Part shown: positions 17,131 through 29,431 of the stretch, in pieces
Position numbering within the stretch: position 1 is the stretch's first letter
Layout of the letters: each line of letters opens with the position of its first letter
NCBI GenBank assembly: GCA_036936605.1
Contig: JAUPFV010000001.1
Coordinates: forward strand, 71,939,910 to 72,003,909
Origin: Limnanthes douglasii subsp. nivea
Taxonomy: Eukaryota; Streptophyta; Magnoliopsida; Brassicales; Limnanthaceae
Direction: 5' to 3'
DNA: 64,000 nt
Program-made: the position numbers and the translations under genes
Notes under the pieces: model-generated
Database searches by the model: none
What the model saw: only the letters and a program-made list of their open reading frames with translations
Told to the model about the DNA's origin: nothing

Positions 17131-17999
17131 TGTGGTCATCAACATGTATACTTGTTAACCAGTCATTTAAAAGAATAGTCTAATAATATTAGGCTTTTTT
17201 AATACTCCTAATTATCGGTATTAAAATAATTAAAACGGCTAATTAACATTTAAAAAAAATTAATCATTATATTTAAGCTTTTTTTTTTATAAAATACTTT
17301 TAAAATTTTAAAATTATTATTTGGTATATGACTTAAGTCTTTCTTATTCCTATTTTAAAATATTTTAAAAAAACTAGTTTTCGTTACATATTTTATTATT
17401 ATTTTATTATTATTTAGATTTCAAAATTCTTCAATTTCTTTCACTTTAATGTATTTTTAATTATTGTTAGATTTTAGATACTTATTTTTTTAGTCTTAGG
17501 ATTATTTTTCAATATTATTTAATTTGCTTTTTTAAATCAATTTATGTGAATTTGCAATATACAGAGTACGAAAGAATACCTTCAAAATAATGAGTATGCC
17601 AAGCTTTTGATGATATGGTCTACAATGAATATAAATTAGTGTTAGGAGTAAGTTATAAGTAACGCGTCAAAATATGTATTGTCGAAGGATTTAATGGGCA
17701 TAGTTGAATCTATTGTCTACATGTATATACAACAACTGTTTAAACTCTCAGGGTGAAACTTGAGCCGTGACTTGGATGCAGAGACAACGGTTGGCTGAGA
17801 CAAGTTGTCGAGATTGGTGAATTTTGTGTCGAATGAGATATGTATTGATCCAAACCATGCTGGTCTAAAATAGGCCGGTCTGAAGTGAACTATACTAAAA
17901 TATGTTGAATTGAAGCATGAATACTGGACCGAAGCCGATTTTTTTTACTTGTTAGGTCTCGTATATCAATTAGGTCTTATACTTTCGTTAACCTATATT
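17131..17999. other. AT-rich spacer, no gene seen
   Basis: Long A/T runs (about 17200-17560). I see no coding pattern, RNA gene or clear repeat. Confidence 0.6.
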
Positions 18000-19500
18000 A
18001 ATTGATTAAATCTTCCATAATAATTAGGTTTTCCAATTTATTAGGCTTTATATATTAAAGGATCATGAGTTTATAACAATTATTGGTTAATGAGTTTTAA
18101 TCTAGAGTATCTAATAAAGAATAATAAGTTTTCCCTAAACCTATAAACGCTAGAAGACATGTAATGCAAGGGTGTGATGACACTGACGAGTATCGTGAGC
18201 AACATATTTCATTGGTGAGAGATATACATTTAGGTCTTTTGCGAGATACACACTAGATAGAGAGCTACGTGAATCACACCATCTTGTAAGAAAGAGTGAT
18301 TGAGTATTTTGTGCTTGAGATATTTTCCATAACCGACTTGTATTACAAAAGTGTGTCTGTTTCTCGTGGATGGAGTTTTTCTTCACAATCGAAAGCACGT
18401 TAGATCTAGTTTGTGTACTTGGTTTCATTTTTTGTTGATAATTCTTGAACATGCTAAACTGTTCATCCAAAGGATCGATAATTGCACCGTTGTTCTTCCC
18501 TTAAACAAAATAATAGTTTCCCAATAAGTGGTGCAGTGAGCGTGGGGAAACAGTACAAAAAGTAGATCATTTCCGATCTACAAGATAGAGAGAAAGATAT
18601 CTCTTGGAAACCGAATGATACAAAGATAAATTCCATAAAGTTTAGCGTATAAAAAATAAACGGATGAAATAACTTTAACCTCTGGAAACTTTAAGTTAAG
18701 GTTTACTTAGTACATAACGGATGTGTTGTTGTTGTCGATATTAAATCTACACAGGTTGATGACGTGGTATAATATAAATTTGATAGTGCCCTCATACTAC
18801 GTTTGGGAGATGAAATACTACGAGAGGTATTTGAAGAGCCTACGACCGCTGTAGGTGATTTACATAAAGAATTCCTTTATGAATAAATTATATCTAAAGA
18901 AACAGATTTACAAATACCTAGATGATTCTAACTCAATCATACTCGATTTGAATGTAGCTGGTGTGCGAGTAAAGGAGAAGAACCAAACAATCATCCACTT
19001 AATTTTTTTGTCAAAGGAGTTTGAACACTTCTTGGACATCATGCTTTACGACAAAGATTCTATTACGATGGTCAAAGTTAAGAGCGCTTTGAACTATAAA
19101 GATTTTCGAAGGAAGTTTATTCTGAAGGATGACTCTGAAAGGTAAAAATTGAATGTAAAGGGTCGATTAGATAAACGAGATTCAACCAAGATGAGAGGAA
19201 ACTTTTGGTTAAAGTCTGGAGGAATAAGATGGGTTTAATTTTTTTTTGTTAGACATGCAAGAAAATTGGCATATCAGTTGGAATTTCCCGACAAAAGGGA
19301 AAAAATACCAACTATCTGAATTTTGCATATCAGTTGGCATATCATTGTCTGAGGCATTTAAGTGAAAATAGACTTGGTGAACTAAGTAAACAGGGGTTGT
19401 TCGATAGCACCACAGTTAAAGAAGCTGAGCTTTTATGTAAGTTGTGTATTGGATAAGAGAAAAATTGTGAGTTTTATGTCCAACAACCAAATACTCAATG
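18000..19500 (+). pseudogene. Decayed Copia-type retrotransposon, leader, gag and start of pol
   Basis: GTGGTGCAGTGAGCG at about 18530 resembles a degenerate tRNA-Met primer-binding site, with LTR-like sequence before it. The open stretch 18855-19145 reads IILDLNVAGVRVKEKNQTII and FEHFLDIMLYDKDSITMVKVKSALN, the pattern of Copia gag (UBN2-type). Near 19240-19275 a broken knuckle (TCKKIG) follows. At about 19350-19455 the other frame reads LRHLSENRLGELSKQGLF and LLCKLCIG, the GAG-pre-integrase domain. Stops, frameshifts and loss of the rest of pol make it a relic. Confidence 0.75.
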
Positions 19501-20019
19501 AAGTAGGTGTTAGGTGAACGTAGAATCACATGCTTAGGATTTTGGTTGGTGAGATGGAGGGCACGTAAAATTCTATTTGGTATTGTGTATTTATGTACAA
19601 TTTTGGTTTTAAAAATTTCAGTTTAAGCCTCTAAAGGTTCACATTTAGATTTTTAATGTTTAAATATAGATTATTGTAACAAGAATAAAAAAAAATTGAT
19701 ATAAGATAATTTAGTTAACATATTCAGAAAATCCTACACCAAATAAGTTTAATCTATTATAAAAATATTGGCCTTTTACGAGAACCTATATTTCAACTAT
19801 TTAAAATATTTTTAAGATAATTATTACACATCTTGTACGCTTTAGAAATTAAGCTTCGTTAAATTAGTATTAGGATAACATCTTTATTAATAGTTGATAA
19901 GGAAGTAGAAGTTCAGGGACTAAAGTGTAAATAATAGAAATTTAATGGAACAATTCTCATTATGTATGTCTATAAAGGACCAAGGGTAATTTATCCCTTT
20001 ATGTAATCGTTTTTAGTTT
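19501..20019. other. Spacer, no gene seen
   Basis: AT-rich sequence leading into the LTR-like region of the next element. The 5' end of that LTR could lie here but I cannot place it. Confidence 0.5.
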
Positions 20020-20082
20020 TGAGCTAAGTCTCAGCGCCTCTATATAAAGGCTAGGGCTGAACTAGGGTCTAACTCAATTGTG

Positions 20083-20131
<49 letters not shown>

Positions 20132-20217
20132 TCTCTTTCTTTCTTTAAAATTCTTTCTCTCACTAAAACGCACGTATTAACATTTTCTAAAACAAATTTC
20201 AACAATTAAACTCACCA
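20020..20217 (+). repeat. Partial 5' LTR of a Tat-like Gypsy element (element P, plus strand)
   Basis: CTCTATATAAAGG at about 20038-20050 is a likely TATA box. The sequence ends AAACTCACCA at 20217, directly before a primer-binding site. The LTRs of elements A and B end the same way. The 5' end of the LTR was not found. A long (CT)n tract lies inside. Confidence 0.65.
20085..20140. repeat. (CT)n microsatellite
   Basis: Near-perfect CT repeat within the LTR leader of element P. Confidence 0.95.
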
Positions 20218-20220
20218 AAA

Positions 20221-20240
20221 TTGGCGACTTCACTGGGGAC
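20221..20240 (+). other. Primer-binding site of element P
   Basis: TTGGCGACTTCACTGGGGAC follows the LTR end by three bases. It resembles the tRNA-Arg-type sites of Tat/Ogre-like elements. Element A has the related GGCGAATTCACTGGGGAC at its own site. Confidence 0.75.
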
Positions 20241-20310
20241 AACTAAGAATCGATGTCTTACTTGTTCGAATTCTATTTGATCTTCTTATTTTCTTGTTTG
20301 AATTCTTACA

Positions 20311-20814
20311 ATGAATCGTGAAAGCAATCCATCAGTTCGATCAGCAATGGAAACACTAAGAGATGATTTACAATGAAATGAGAACAGATCAGATGGATCT
20401 GTTCTGATCCAAACGCAATCGGATATTGAAATGGGCATTAACAAACTCCTGGATAAAATAAATACGCTGAACGAAAAGTATAAACAAAGAGAACACAAAA
20501 TTCACTCGGCGAAGCTTAAATCCGAGGTGAGGCAAGTAAACGAGAAAAACGAGATGGGAAATCAGTCTGATCGATCTTGTATTGATCGGTGCATTAGGAG
20601 TGAGCACAAAAAAGTGAGCTTCGAAGCTCCAAAAGAGCGTTATTCTTCTCGAAAAGGGAAAAAAGACAAACAGAAATATGTCACCTCTAGTGACGAACAG
20701 GTTGAAAGTTCTGTTTCAGGCTTTAAGAGATATAAGAGTTCTTCAAAAGAGGAACCAAAAAGGGAACAACTTAGAAAACATAAGAAGGAACATAAATCTA
20801 AAATGGGACAATGG
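20311..20814 (+). pseudogene. Gag N-terminus of element P, truncated
   Basis: The ATG at 20311 starts MNRESNPSVRSAMETLRDDLQ, which parallels MNPKNNPSLRSAMETLKDDLQ of element A on the opposite strand (27721 leftwards). A TGA interrupts it at 20374. Similarity continues through a charged Lys/Ser-rich region (SGFKRYKSSSKEE) and stops abruptly at GGGACAAT, base 20814, where unrelated sequence begins. This is the N-terminal part of a Gypsy capsid polyprotein; the capsid core is missing. Confidence 0.8.
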
Positions 20815-21766
20815 TAATGATGAAAATCAAAATGTTGAAAACTTTGATCTTGATAGTTTCAAAAAGTTTAAACAATATACAAGAGCTTGTTAGAGAAGAC
20901 GATCATGTTCTTCAAGACATTCAAAATCATATGATTAATTTTGGGAGACCAACAAATTTCGAAGAATCTCCAGAAATTATCTATCCCTCTGCACCAACAA
21001 CAACTTTCGATATGATTCCTCGTCCTATTTCAACAGAAATTCCTCCTCATCTTCTAAATCCTACGATTGCTGCTGCACTTCAACCATTTACTGATCTCGA
21101 TGTTCCAGCAAAAGAAATTGTTTTCCAAGTCGAAGCTTCTCAAAACCACCTGAAACAATTGGCCAAAGACATGGTCCGCTTCAAAGGTCTTGTTGTAGAT
21201 GAGAAAAAACTAAGGGAAGATTTTTCAGCGCAAAGTGGTCCGGTAATTTCATATGTATGAATTAACAAGTTCTGAGCTTATTCAAGGCGCTCTCTTCATG
21301 AAAAATCATCTGCGAACAACATATATTGGTGACAAAGAAGCGTTGAAGGCTTCTCATGAAAAAGATCTGGATAAGCTCAAAACTAATCATACTAATGAAC
21401 TGGCAGCTGAAATATCCAAATCCAAAGGTCTCCAAAACTCTCTTACCCTTTGCAAGGAAAAAAAATAAAGAGTTGACTGATGAGATAACTAAATTGAAAA
21501 AAAAAATCGAGGAGGAAAAAACTGCTGCTGTTGCTGCTGCCGAGGCTGAATTTTCAAAATACATGTTGGCTGCTATCAACAATAGGAAAGAAAAAACAGC
21601 CATGACTCTTCTCCAAGAACTTCATGCTACTTATCTGAAGATTAACCTCACAAGTTTTTGGAACGACATTCCCATCAAAAGGCGTCCAAGTGAAGCTTTC
21701 GAGCCTATCACCGAATCATCATCTTCAGAGGAAGAGTTATCTGAGGAGGATGAGTCGTCTGAATAA
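20815..21766 (+). pseudogene. C-terminal coiled-coil part of a Tat-type antisense accessory gene (element A)
   Basis: Three overlapping frames (20811-21260, 21253-21468, 21356-21766) read as one Glu/Lys/Ala-rich coiled coil. It ends in an acidic Ser/Glu tail (SSSSEEELSEEDESSE). The accessory genes of elements B and C have the same layout at their 3' ends: coiled coil, short conserved block, acidic or low-complexity tail. It converges with the pol of element A, as expected. The N-terminal domain is missing and is replaced at 20814 by gag of another element. Two frameshifts are present. Function in the family is unknown. Confidence 0.7.
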
Positions 21767-21919
21767 CTTTATTACCTTTTTTTGTATTTGTCAGATTAAA
21801 AATTTTCTTTTTGTACTTCAAAGAATTAATCTAATTGACAAACGATTTCCTTACTTGTTATTTTATTCTCTTCGTATATTATTCAAACGTGTATAAACAA
21901 TCATTGGCCAAAAACGAAT

Positions 21920-21990
21920 TTTATTGATAAAATTGAATATGTACACAACGCCTCGTTAAAACCATCCTGGACTAACAGAGTATGAAAGAG
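21920..21990. repeat. Conserved inter-gene module, copy A
   Basis: TTTTATTGATAAAAT, then CCTCGTTAAAACCATCC at about 21951, then GTATGAAAGAGTGCGCCC. Related sequence occurs at the same place in elements B (32762-32836) and C (60570-60650), just past the pol stop. Confidence 0.75.
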
Positions 21991-22032
21991 TGCGCCCTTC
22001 AAAAGTAAAAATTCTAAAATACAAAGACAAAT

Positions 22033-25000
22033 CTATTCCCAATAAAGCTTCAAGTGTTGTATATTCCATACATGTTGAAGCATCCTCCCTTCAAAATCAC
22101 AAAGACGATAAGACCCTGGCTTTATCCTTTCAACAACTATATAAGGCCTTTCCCAGTTCGGAGCCATTTTTCCAAGGATTCTCTCCTTTGTGTGCAAGAA
22201 TACTTTTCTCAACACCTTATCACCTTCTTTGAATTCTCTTCTCTTCACCTTCGAATCATATCTATTCCTCATAAGAGTTTGATAATGAATTACATTCAAA
22301 TGAGCTCGAACTCTTTTATCTTCAATCCAGTCTAAATTTACCATTCTAACTTCATCATTAGATCGTTTAGAATATTGGTTTATCCAAAAGGATGACAACG
22401 TAGATTCAATGGGCTGAATACATCCATTTTGTATGCCAAAGCAAAAAGGAGTCTCTTTTGTAGCCTCTCTAAGAGTTGTCCAATAAGCCCAAAGCACCTC
22501 TTGCAAATAGTTTGGCCATTTTCCTACTGCCCCTGTCAAATTATTCTTCAAGCCATCTAAAATTGTTCCGTTTGTTACCTCCACTTGTCCATTAGCTTGA
22601 GGATGAAAAGGTTTCGAAAATTATTGTTGAATTCCTTTCGATGTGCAAAATGAAGCCACCTCTTTGTTATTAAACTGAGGGCCATTATCTGTTGTAATCC
22701 TCAGAAGAACTCCAAAACGATAAAAAAATGTTGTTCACAATAAACTTGATCACATCCTTTGCCTTTGTCCTTGATAGCGGCTCTGCCTCGGCCCACTTTG
22801 TAAAATAATCCATCGCTACAATTATCATCTGTCTTCATCTAAAAGCTATCGGCAAATAACCCACCAAATCAATCCCCCATCTATCAAATAGTACCACCTC
22901 GGTTATAGACATAAGTGGCACCGCTGGCCTATGAATAGCATTAGCAAATCTCTGACAAGTATCACAATTTCGAACTAAATTCTTAGCATCATTTATGATT
23001 GTAGGCCAATCGAACCCTACAAGTAAAAATCGTCGTGCTAGAGCTTTAAACCCGCAATGAGCTGACTCTTCACCATCATGCACTTCTAATAACATCTCTT
23101 GTGATTCTTAGTTGCCCAAACATCGTGATAAAATGGCCTGCTCAATGACTTTTTATACAATATTCCATCCAACACTATATATTCGAAAGTTTTACCTCTC
23201 AATTTTTTGGCCAACCTCGAATCATCTTGTAATGTTCCTTGAGTAAAAAAACTGAGAATATCTGCTCGCCAATCGCTTCGGATTATTTCATCTGTAACAA
23301 AGAATTCCAAGGATTTTCTTGTAACAAAATCCAAGGATATTCTTCCTTGTAAGCGATATTTTCTAAAGAATCACCCACCATGTTACTCCCTCGACCAATA
23401 TATTCCACAACAACATTGTCAAATAGAAGCATTAAATTCTGAAGTTCCCAAAGATATAAAATCAAACGATCCTTTCTTGCTTCAGAAAATCCAGATACCT
23501 GATTTGCTAACAACTGAGAATCCGTTTCCAAGTGTACAGAAGTTGCTCCACAAATTTTTGCCAATCTTAAACCTGCCAAAGCACCTTCGTATTCAGCTTC
23601 ATTGTTTGAAGCATAAAAAATAAATTTAATAGATTCAATTATCGTCTCTCCAGTTGGAGCTATTAACTGAACCCCAGCGCTGCACCCTCAAACACTAGAT
23701 CCTTCATCTGTTCGAACAACCCACCTCGAATTTACTGGTACGTCTTCTTTAATTTCTTTCACATCTGATCTGCTCAAATGGAATTCAACAAAAAAATCTG
23801 CCAATGCTTGCACCTTTATTGTTGTTCGAGGTGTAAACAAAATATCATAGTCCCCCAACTCCACTAACTACTTGGTCATTCTCCTCGAAATGTTAGGTCG
23901 TTGTAAAACATTTTTCAAAGGGAATAAAGTTCGGACTTCAATAGTGTGAGCTTGAAAATATGGACGCATCTTCCTAGCAGCAATCACCAGTGATAATGCC
24001 AATTTTACTAATTTCAAATATCTCTTTTCTGCTTCCACTAAACTTCTACTAATGTAGTACACCGACTTCAGAACTCCTGAATCTTCACTTATTAACACAA
24101 AACTTAGTGCAAAATCTGATACCGCAATGTACAAAAAGAGTTTCTCCTCATTTCGAGGTTTTGACAATATTTCCGGTGATGATAACAAACTTTTTATATT
24201 TGTGAACGTTGTCTCACATTCAGATGTCCATTCAAACCTGCTTAGTCCTCGTAAAATTTGAAAGAAAGGAAAGCATTTTTTAGAAGATCTAGAAATAAAT
24301 CGATTAAGTGTTGCTAACCATCCTGTCAGAATTTGCACTTCTTTGATAGACCGAGGTGAATTCATTGTTATCAAGGCTTGCAACTGTTCTGGGACAGCTT
24401 CTATTCTTCTTTCACTGATGACAAAACCCAAGAACTTCCACGACCGAACTCCGAAGGTACATTTTTCAGGATTTAACTTTAACCTGATTGTCTTTAAATT
24501 CAAAAAAGCTTCCTCTAAATCATCAAGATGCACTTCATCCTTTGAACTTTTTACCACCATGTCGTCTATATATACCTCCATATTCATTCCGATCTGAGTA
24601 GCAAAATCTTTCTACATCAACCTCTGATAAGTGGCTCCAATATTTTTCAATCCAAAGGGCATAACCCTATAACAGTCCAAGCCCCTATCAGTTATGAAAG
24701 TTGTGCATTCTTGATCTTTTGGATCCATTTGAATTTGATTGTATCCTGCAAAAGCACCCATAAAAGTTAAAATTTTATTACATGAGGTAGAATTAATCGG
24801 CTGATCTATTCGAGGAACATGAAATGGATCTTTGGGACAAGCTCGATTCATATCTGTAAAATCCACACACATTCTACATTTCCCATTCTTCTTTTTTACC
24901 ACTACCAGATTTTCCATCAACAAAGGATACTGCGACTCTCTTATATGTCCAACCTTAGATAATCGATCCACATCGGCAACAATTGCTTCTTCTTTTTTGA

Positions 25001-27757
25001 ATAAGTGGCTTCACTTTCGGATCAATAGCCAAGTTGTGACAAATTACCTCAATTGGTACTCCTGTTACATCCTTTGTCTTCCAAGAAAAAACATCAAAAT
25101 TATGAGATAAAAAATCTAGCAGTTGTTGACGTAAAAACGGGATCAATAAGGTTCCAATTCGAAGCACCCATCCTTCCAAAAAAGTAAACTCCTCAATTTC
25201 TTCACTTATCGTTAAAGACCCTGGGGTTTCCCTCGGATCGTCAACCCTTTCTTCCAAATACGAGGGCACCCCTTCTAACTGCTATTCATGAATTAAATCC
25301 CCACAGCTGGATCCTCGGATTTGGAGTGCTATGGCATAGCATTCCCTAGCTACCTTCTGGTCGCCTCGAACGACCCCAATCCGATCTCCAACCACATATT
25401 TGAAACATTGATGAACTGTTTATACAACCCCATACATTGTTGAAAGCCATGATTTTCAAAAAATAGCATTGTAACTCGTGGGACAGTCCACCACCACAAA
25501 AATTACATGGTCCTTCTTCTTAAATGGTCATTTTCCCAAACTTAATTCACCCTCGAATTCTCCAAGAACGGGAGCTGTTACACTCGTAAATCCTATAATT
25601 GTCCGATCTGATTGAGAAATCCGAGGTGGATTTGTCATTCTATCATAGGTTGACTTAAAATGGACATTAGCAAAACTACCAGTGTCAATAAGTACACGTC
25701 GAATTTTGACGCCAGCCACATCTGCTCCAATAACCACAACATCTTCATGTGGCCCTGCTGTACCTCGTAGATCATCCGCATCAAATAAAATGAAAGGAAT
25801 AACCTTCTTTCCATACAAATGTGTAGACATCTTCCCTTCAATTTGAGTTGTCAGGTTGAAAATATGTCTCTTCCTCGAACTTTCCAAATTACCAGTCATC
25901 AAATCGCCTCCGAAAATGGCTAACGATTCAAATAATTTACATAAATCTCGCACATGCCCCTTTTCTTTGGGCTCTTCGACTGCTATCAAAAGCAACATGT
26001 TCGGATCTTTATCCATATATTCAGAAGAATCATCAAATGGTTCATCCTTTGAATCTAAAATCATCATATTCTAAACTGGCGCAGTCTTCGAAGTTGATGC
26101 ATCATTATTTTTTGAACCGCTCCCTTGCGACTTTACATAAGTCATGAGCTTCCCATTTTCGATCAAAATTTGAACCTCTTTTTTCAGAGTAATACAGTCA
26201 TTGGTATCATGCCTAATATCATCATGATATCTGCAAAATTTGTTGTTCTTTTCCCCTCTTGGCCTACTAATTGGATCTGACTTTCTAAAATTTACGAAGC
26301 TCTTGGTCTTATCCCAAATCACAGCAATATTCTCTGTCAGATCAACATAATACTCTGGTTTAACCCATTGATTTGGCCTTGGCCTGTTATAGGTGTTAGA
26401 TGGAGCGTGATTTAAATATTCACCACTCCGTAGAGGCAAGTTGTTATTCTTTTGTCTTATTTGTTGATTATCATTTCCATTTGTGGGGCTGCCTTTGGTT
26501 ATTGGCCGCCTGACTCGAATTATTTGGAGTGCTAACTGGTCCTCCTCGGAATCAATTTGACTGCTTGACTTTAATCTGATCCTCAACTTGAGCCATCAAA
26601 TCTCCAAAAGTTAAGGCTCTTCTCTTCGTAGTCTCAATGGCCAAATCCCCTGGCAATAATCCTTGGCGAAAAGCTTACATCTCCATATTCTCTTCACAGT
26701 TGTCCAAACTAGCTTTGGATAAAACAAATCTCTACGTAGAATCCTTCAACTTCTCTCCAGGTGCATGTTTGCACTGAATAATGGTATCTCAATTTTCTAT
26801 CATTTCCTTACTCCCCACAAACTACCTTCGAAAAGTAGTGTAAAAATCCCTAAAATTTGAAATGGACCCTCTCGCAATCCGATTGTACCACTTTAAAGCT
26901 ATTCCCTTGAAAGTCTATGAAAATGCACAACACACCAACCGGTTGTCATCTTCGAAGTTTATCATATAGTTCTTAAATTGTTCAATATGATCATTGGGAT
27001 CTTACATCCCATCGAACTTTTCTATTTCGGAAATGTCAAAACGCTTCGGAAGCGTTATCGAGCGAATTTCACTTGTCAACAGAGAATTTCTCCAGTCGAC
27101 ACCTTGAACAAATTGAACATCTATTCTTATTACATCATATAGATTTCGATTAGTCTCAGTATAGTGATTCGAAGTATTTCCTTCACACCATGTAATACAA
27201 GGAATATTGTCCCTTTTAGATTTGCTTTCGTTTTTATACTTCCTCGACTGCCCTCTGTCTGATTGCTCTTTCGAAGAACCCCTGTACCTTTTAAAACCCA
27301 AAGCAAGAGCTTTCTACCTCTTCATCACTAGAAGTTATATACTTTTGGTTATCGTTTTCCCCTTGCGAGAGGAATATCGCTCTTTAGGAGATACAAAGCG
27401 GGCTTTTTTATGCTCAGTTTTAGCTCGTCGAACGACACAGGATTAATCAGATTGATCTTCCACATCAGTCGTTTCATTCTCGCGTCTAACCTCAGATTCA
27501 AGCTTCACCGAGTGGATTTCTTGTTCTCGTCGTTAATATTTTTCATTTAGCGCATTTATCTTATCTAAAAGCCGATTCATACGCACCTCAATGTATGATT
27601 GAGTTTGGATCGGAGATGATCCATCCAACCTATTTTCCTCTCTTTGCAAATCATCTTTTAAAGTTTCCATCGCCGATCGAAGTGAAGGATTGTTTTTGGG
27701 ATTCATTTTATAAGATTTGTACAAAAAACATAGCAAGATTGTATCAAATTCGAACAA
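22033..27757 (-). pseudogene. Tat-like Gypsy gag-pol of element A, many frame breaks
   Basis: Read right to left: gag from about 27721 (MNPKNNPSLRS), with CRYHDDIRHDTNDC near 26225, a knuckle-like motif; aspartic protease VLIDTGS near 25700; reverse transcriptase with VYIDDMVVKSS near 24570; a Gypsy RNase H; an additional archaeal-type RNase H (DSQLL near 23510), the mark of the Tat lineage; then integrase with the H2C2 finger (HCGF...CDTCQ near 23060-22950) and C-terminal domain ending LYWE at 22033. Frames change repeatedly (stops near 26068, 25270, 24610, 23870, 22590), so no polyprotein can be made. It converges with the accessory-gene fragment at 20815-21766. Confidence 0.88.
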
Positions 27758-27780
27758 GATAAAGTCATTGATTCTTAATT

Positions 27781-27804
27781 CTGTCCCCAGTGAATTCGCC
27801 GATT
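27781..27804 (-). other. Primer-binding site of element A
   Basis: On the minus strand the LTR end CTCACCA (last base 27805) is followed by AATCGGCGAATTCACTGGGG, similar to the site of element P and to tRNA-Arg-type sites of Tat elements. Confidence 0.7.
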
Positions 27805-27935
27805 TGGTGAGTTTAGAATTTGCCTTAGGAAATTATTATAAGCAAATTCTAGAGAGAGAAAGAGTTAGAGATTTTTTAGAGAGAGAAAGTTTATGTACAA
27901 ATGAGTTGAGTAGAAAAAGTGTTCAACCCTTTGTT
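27805..27935 (-). repeat. Truncated 5' LTR of element A
   Basis: A pyrimidine-rich leader (CTCTCTCTAAAAAATC type on the minus strand) ends AAACTCACCA at 27805, as in elements P and B. To the right the sequence becomes an accessory-gene coding region read on the same strand, so the rest of the LTR has been lost. Confidence 0.6.
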
Positions 27936-27941
27936 CATGGC

Positions 27942-28579
27942 TTTGATAACCTAGAGGTTATGATACATGCTAACAAGAAAAACCAAGAATCAGGGCTAGC
28001 TCGGCTTATGCACAACTTGGCCAAACTGAAATATCTCACTATTTTGGGGTCCAAGGGAAACCGAAGGCCCTAGTGGCGCACATCGGTATAGACCACCAAC
28101 TCACTCGCCCTATAGTCCATCAGAGTTTCTCCATATTGAGGTATTCTAAACCTAACTGAACCAGGGAATCCTCATTTAGCTCGAAACCCCTGCAGTTCAG
28201 ATTTATGGAAATAGACATATAATATTTTTCGTAAGGCCAAAAGATATTTGACGCTAACTTTGGTAAAATTAGGCCCAACTCGTCTGATGAGAGACTAAAG
28301 AAGCGGCTCATATTCTCTCGGGAGGCTTTTATCTTTTCCCTCATCATCATCAACTTGTGGGGCCTTTTGATTTTTCCCTTATTAAATTTAGATTTTCCTC
28401 GGTCTGACCAAATGTTTAAAGAGAGGTGTATTCGCCACTATCTTTCATATTTTCTTCCATGACTTGTGGTCTTTGTCCACTGGGCTGCACACTAATATTT
28501 TCTTTCTCGAATCGAGAAGATTCAGTTGCTACACTTGCAGAATTTTTATCTATATTTGAACCCAATGTGAGATCGGTAA
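27942..28579 (-). pseudogene. Tat-type accessory gene, Transposase_28-like domain, on the minus strand; split by element B
   Basis: In changing frames this reads FTKVSVKYLLALRKI near 28260 and GLRFPLDPKIVRYF near 28055, then LLACIITSRLS near 27965. Element B has the matching KVSVKYLLALQKI, GLRFPLDPEIVRYF and LMACIMASRLS. A TAG sits just before GLRFPL where element B has Trp. Its N-terminal part continues at 38304-38455, beyond element B. It is on the strand opposite to the coiled-coil fragment at 20815-21766, which points to a rearrangement. Function in the family is not known. Confidence 0.8.
28575..28579. repeat. Left 5-bp target-site duplication of element B
   Basis: GGTAA directly before the LTR and again at 38304-38308 directly after the other LTR. 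Confidence 0.9.
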
Positions 28580-28986
28580 TGGTGAGGTTTATTTTCGTCT
28601 GAGGGTAAGTTTGTAATTTTTGTTTAGAGTTTTGTGGAAGTTTGTAAGTATTTAATGTTTGAGTAGAGAGTAGAGGGAGAATTAAGCAGCCCGGTTGTAT
28701 TTAATTTTCATTACCCTCATTTAATGTTGGTGGTTGGGTATTTATACCCTTACATCTGGGCCTTATGGGCTTTCGGGTCATGTTTAATGGACCCGGGTCA
28801 AGTTCAAGGACCCATGAGCTCTTAGTAGGAGAGCAGGCATCTTAATCAAGAAGTGTTTAGGTTTTAAGTACTTTAGTTCTTGTTCGAACAGTCCAATGGA
28901 TGAGGTGTTCGAACTGTCCTGTCCGGTTAGGTAGTCTTTGTCCGAACTGTCCCTGTCCGTAGTGGTAACAGAATCCGAACTCATCA
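28580..28986 (-). repeat. 3' LTR of element B
   Basis: On the minus strand it starts TGATGAGTTCGG and ends CTCACCA. A TATA-like GGGTATAAATACCC lies near 28735-28748. It carries a 25-bp segment with a GTTCGAAC repeat that is absent from the other LTR. Confidence 0.93.
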
Positions 28987-28989
28987 GTA

Positions 28990-28999
28990 GCCCCTTTTT
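28990..28999 (-). other. Polypurine tract of element B
   Basis: AAAAAAGGGG on the minus strand, four bases from the start of the 3' LTR: the expected position of the plus-strand primer. Confidence 0.75.
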
Positions 29000-29152
29000 T
29001 AGGTGTTTGTTCAAAAACCTTTGTCAAAACCTGAAAAACAGTCTGTTGTCAGTGACAGTTTCATCCGGACAGGTCTTTCGAATTGTGTTATGGTTTTATC
29101 CGGATTGAAAAAAGCTCTTTGAATCTAAACGGTTTTTTGCCAAAGTTCATGG

Positions 29153-29162
29153 GACACGTGTC
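29153..29162 (+). promoter_or_regulatory. G-box palindrome upstream of the accessory gene of element B
   Basis: GACACGTGTC, a palindrome with a CACGTG core as bound by plant bHLH/bZIP factors, lies 270 bp before the accessory-gene ATG. The identical 10-mer lies upstream of the accessory gene in element C (57120-57129). A TATA-like TTATAAATTA is at about 29325. Confidence 0.55.
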
Positions 29163-29431
29163 TCTCTTTGGTTCGTTACTTTAGCCATTTTTTCACCTTG
29201 AATTTCGCACCCACCTTCTCTGAAAAGCAACCTTTTTATTAATGAAGGTGACATCAGCGCCGTCTCTTAATCATTGCAAATCCTTTCGAATTCTCCTAGG
29301 AATCAAAACTTCTTTTGGGGGTTTATTATAAATTAAAACACTTTCCCATTGTTTTACTATCACTTTCATTTTCACTTTGCTAATTTTCAGAGCTTTCTCT
29401 CTCAAACATAAGTTCTTTACTTTGGTTGTTT

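Noticed and set aside
28120..28353. Open frame of 77 codons on the minus strand
   Set aside because: It overlaps the accessory-gene domain in another frame; only the other frame shows the conserved KVSVKYLLAL pattern.
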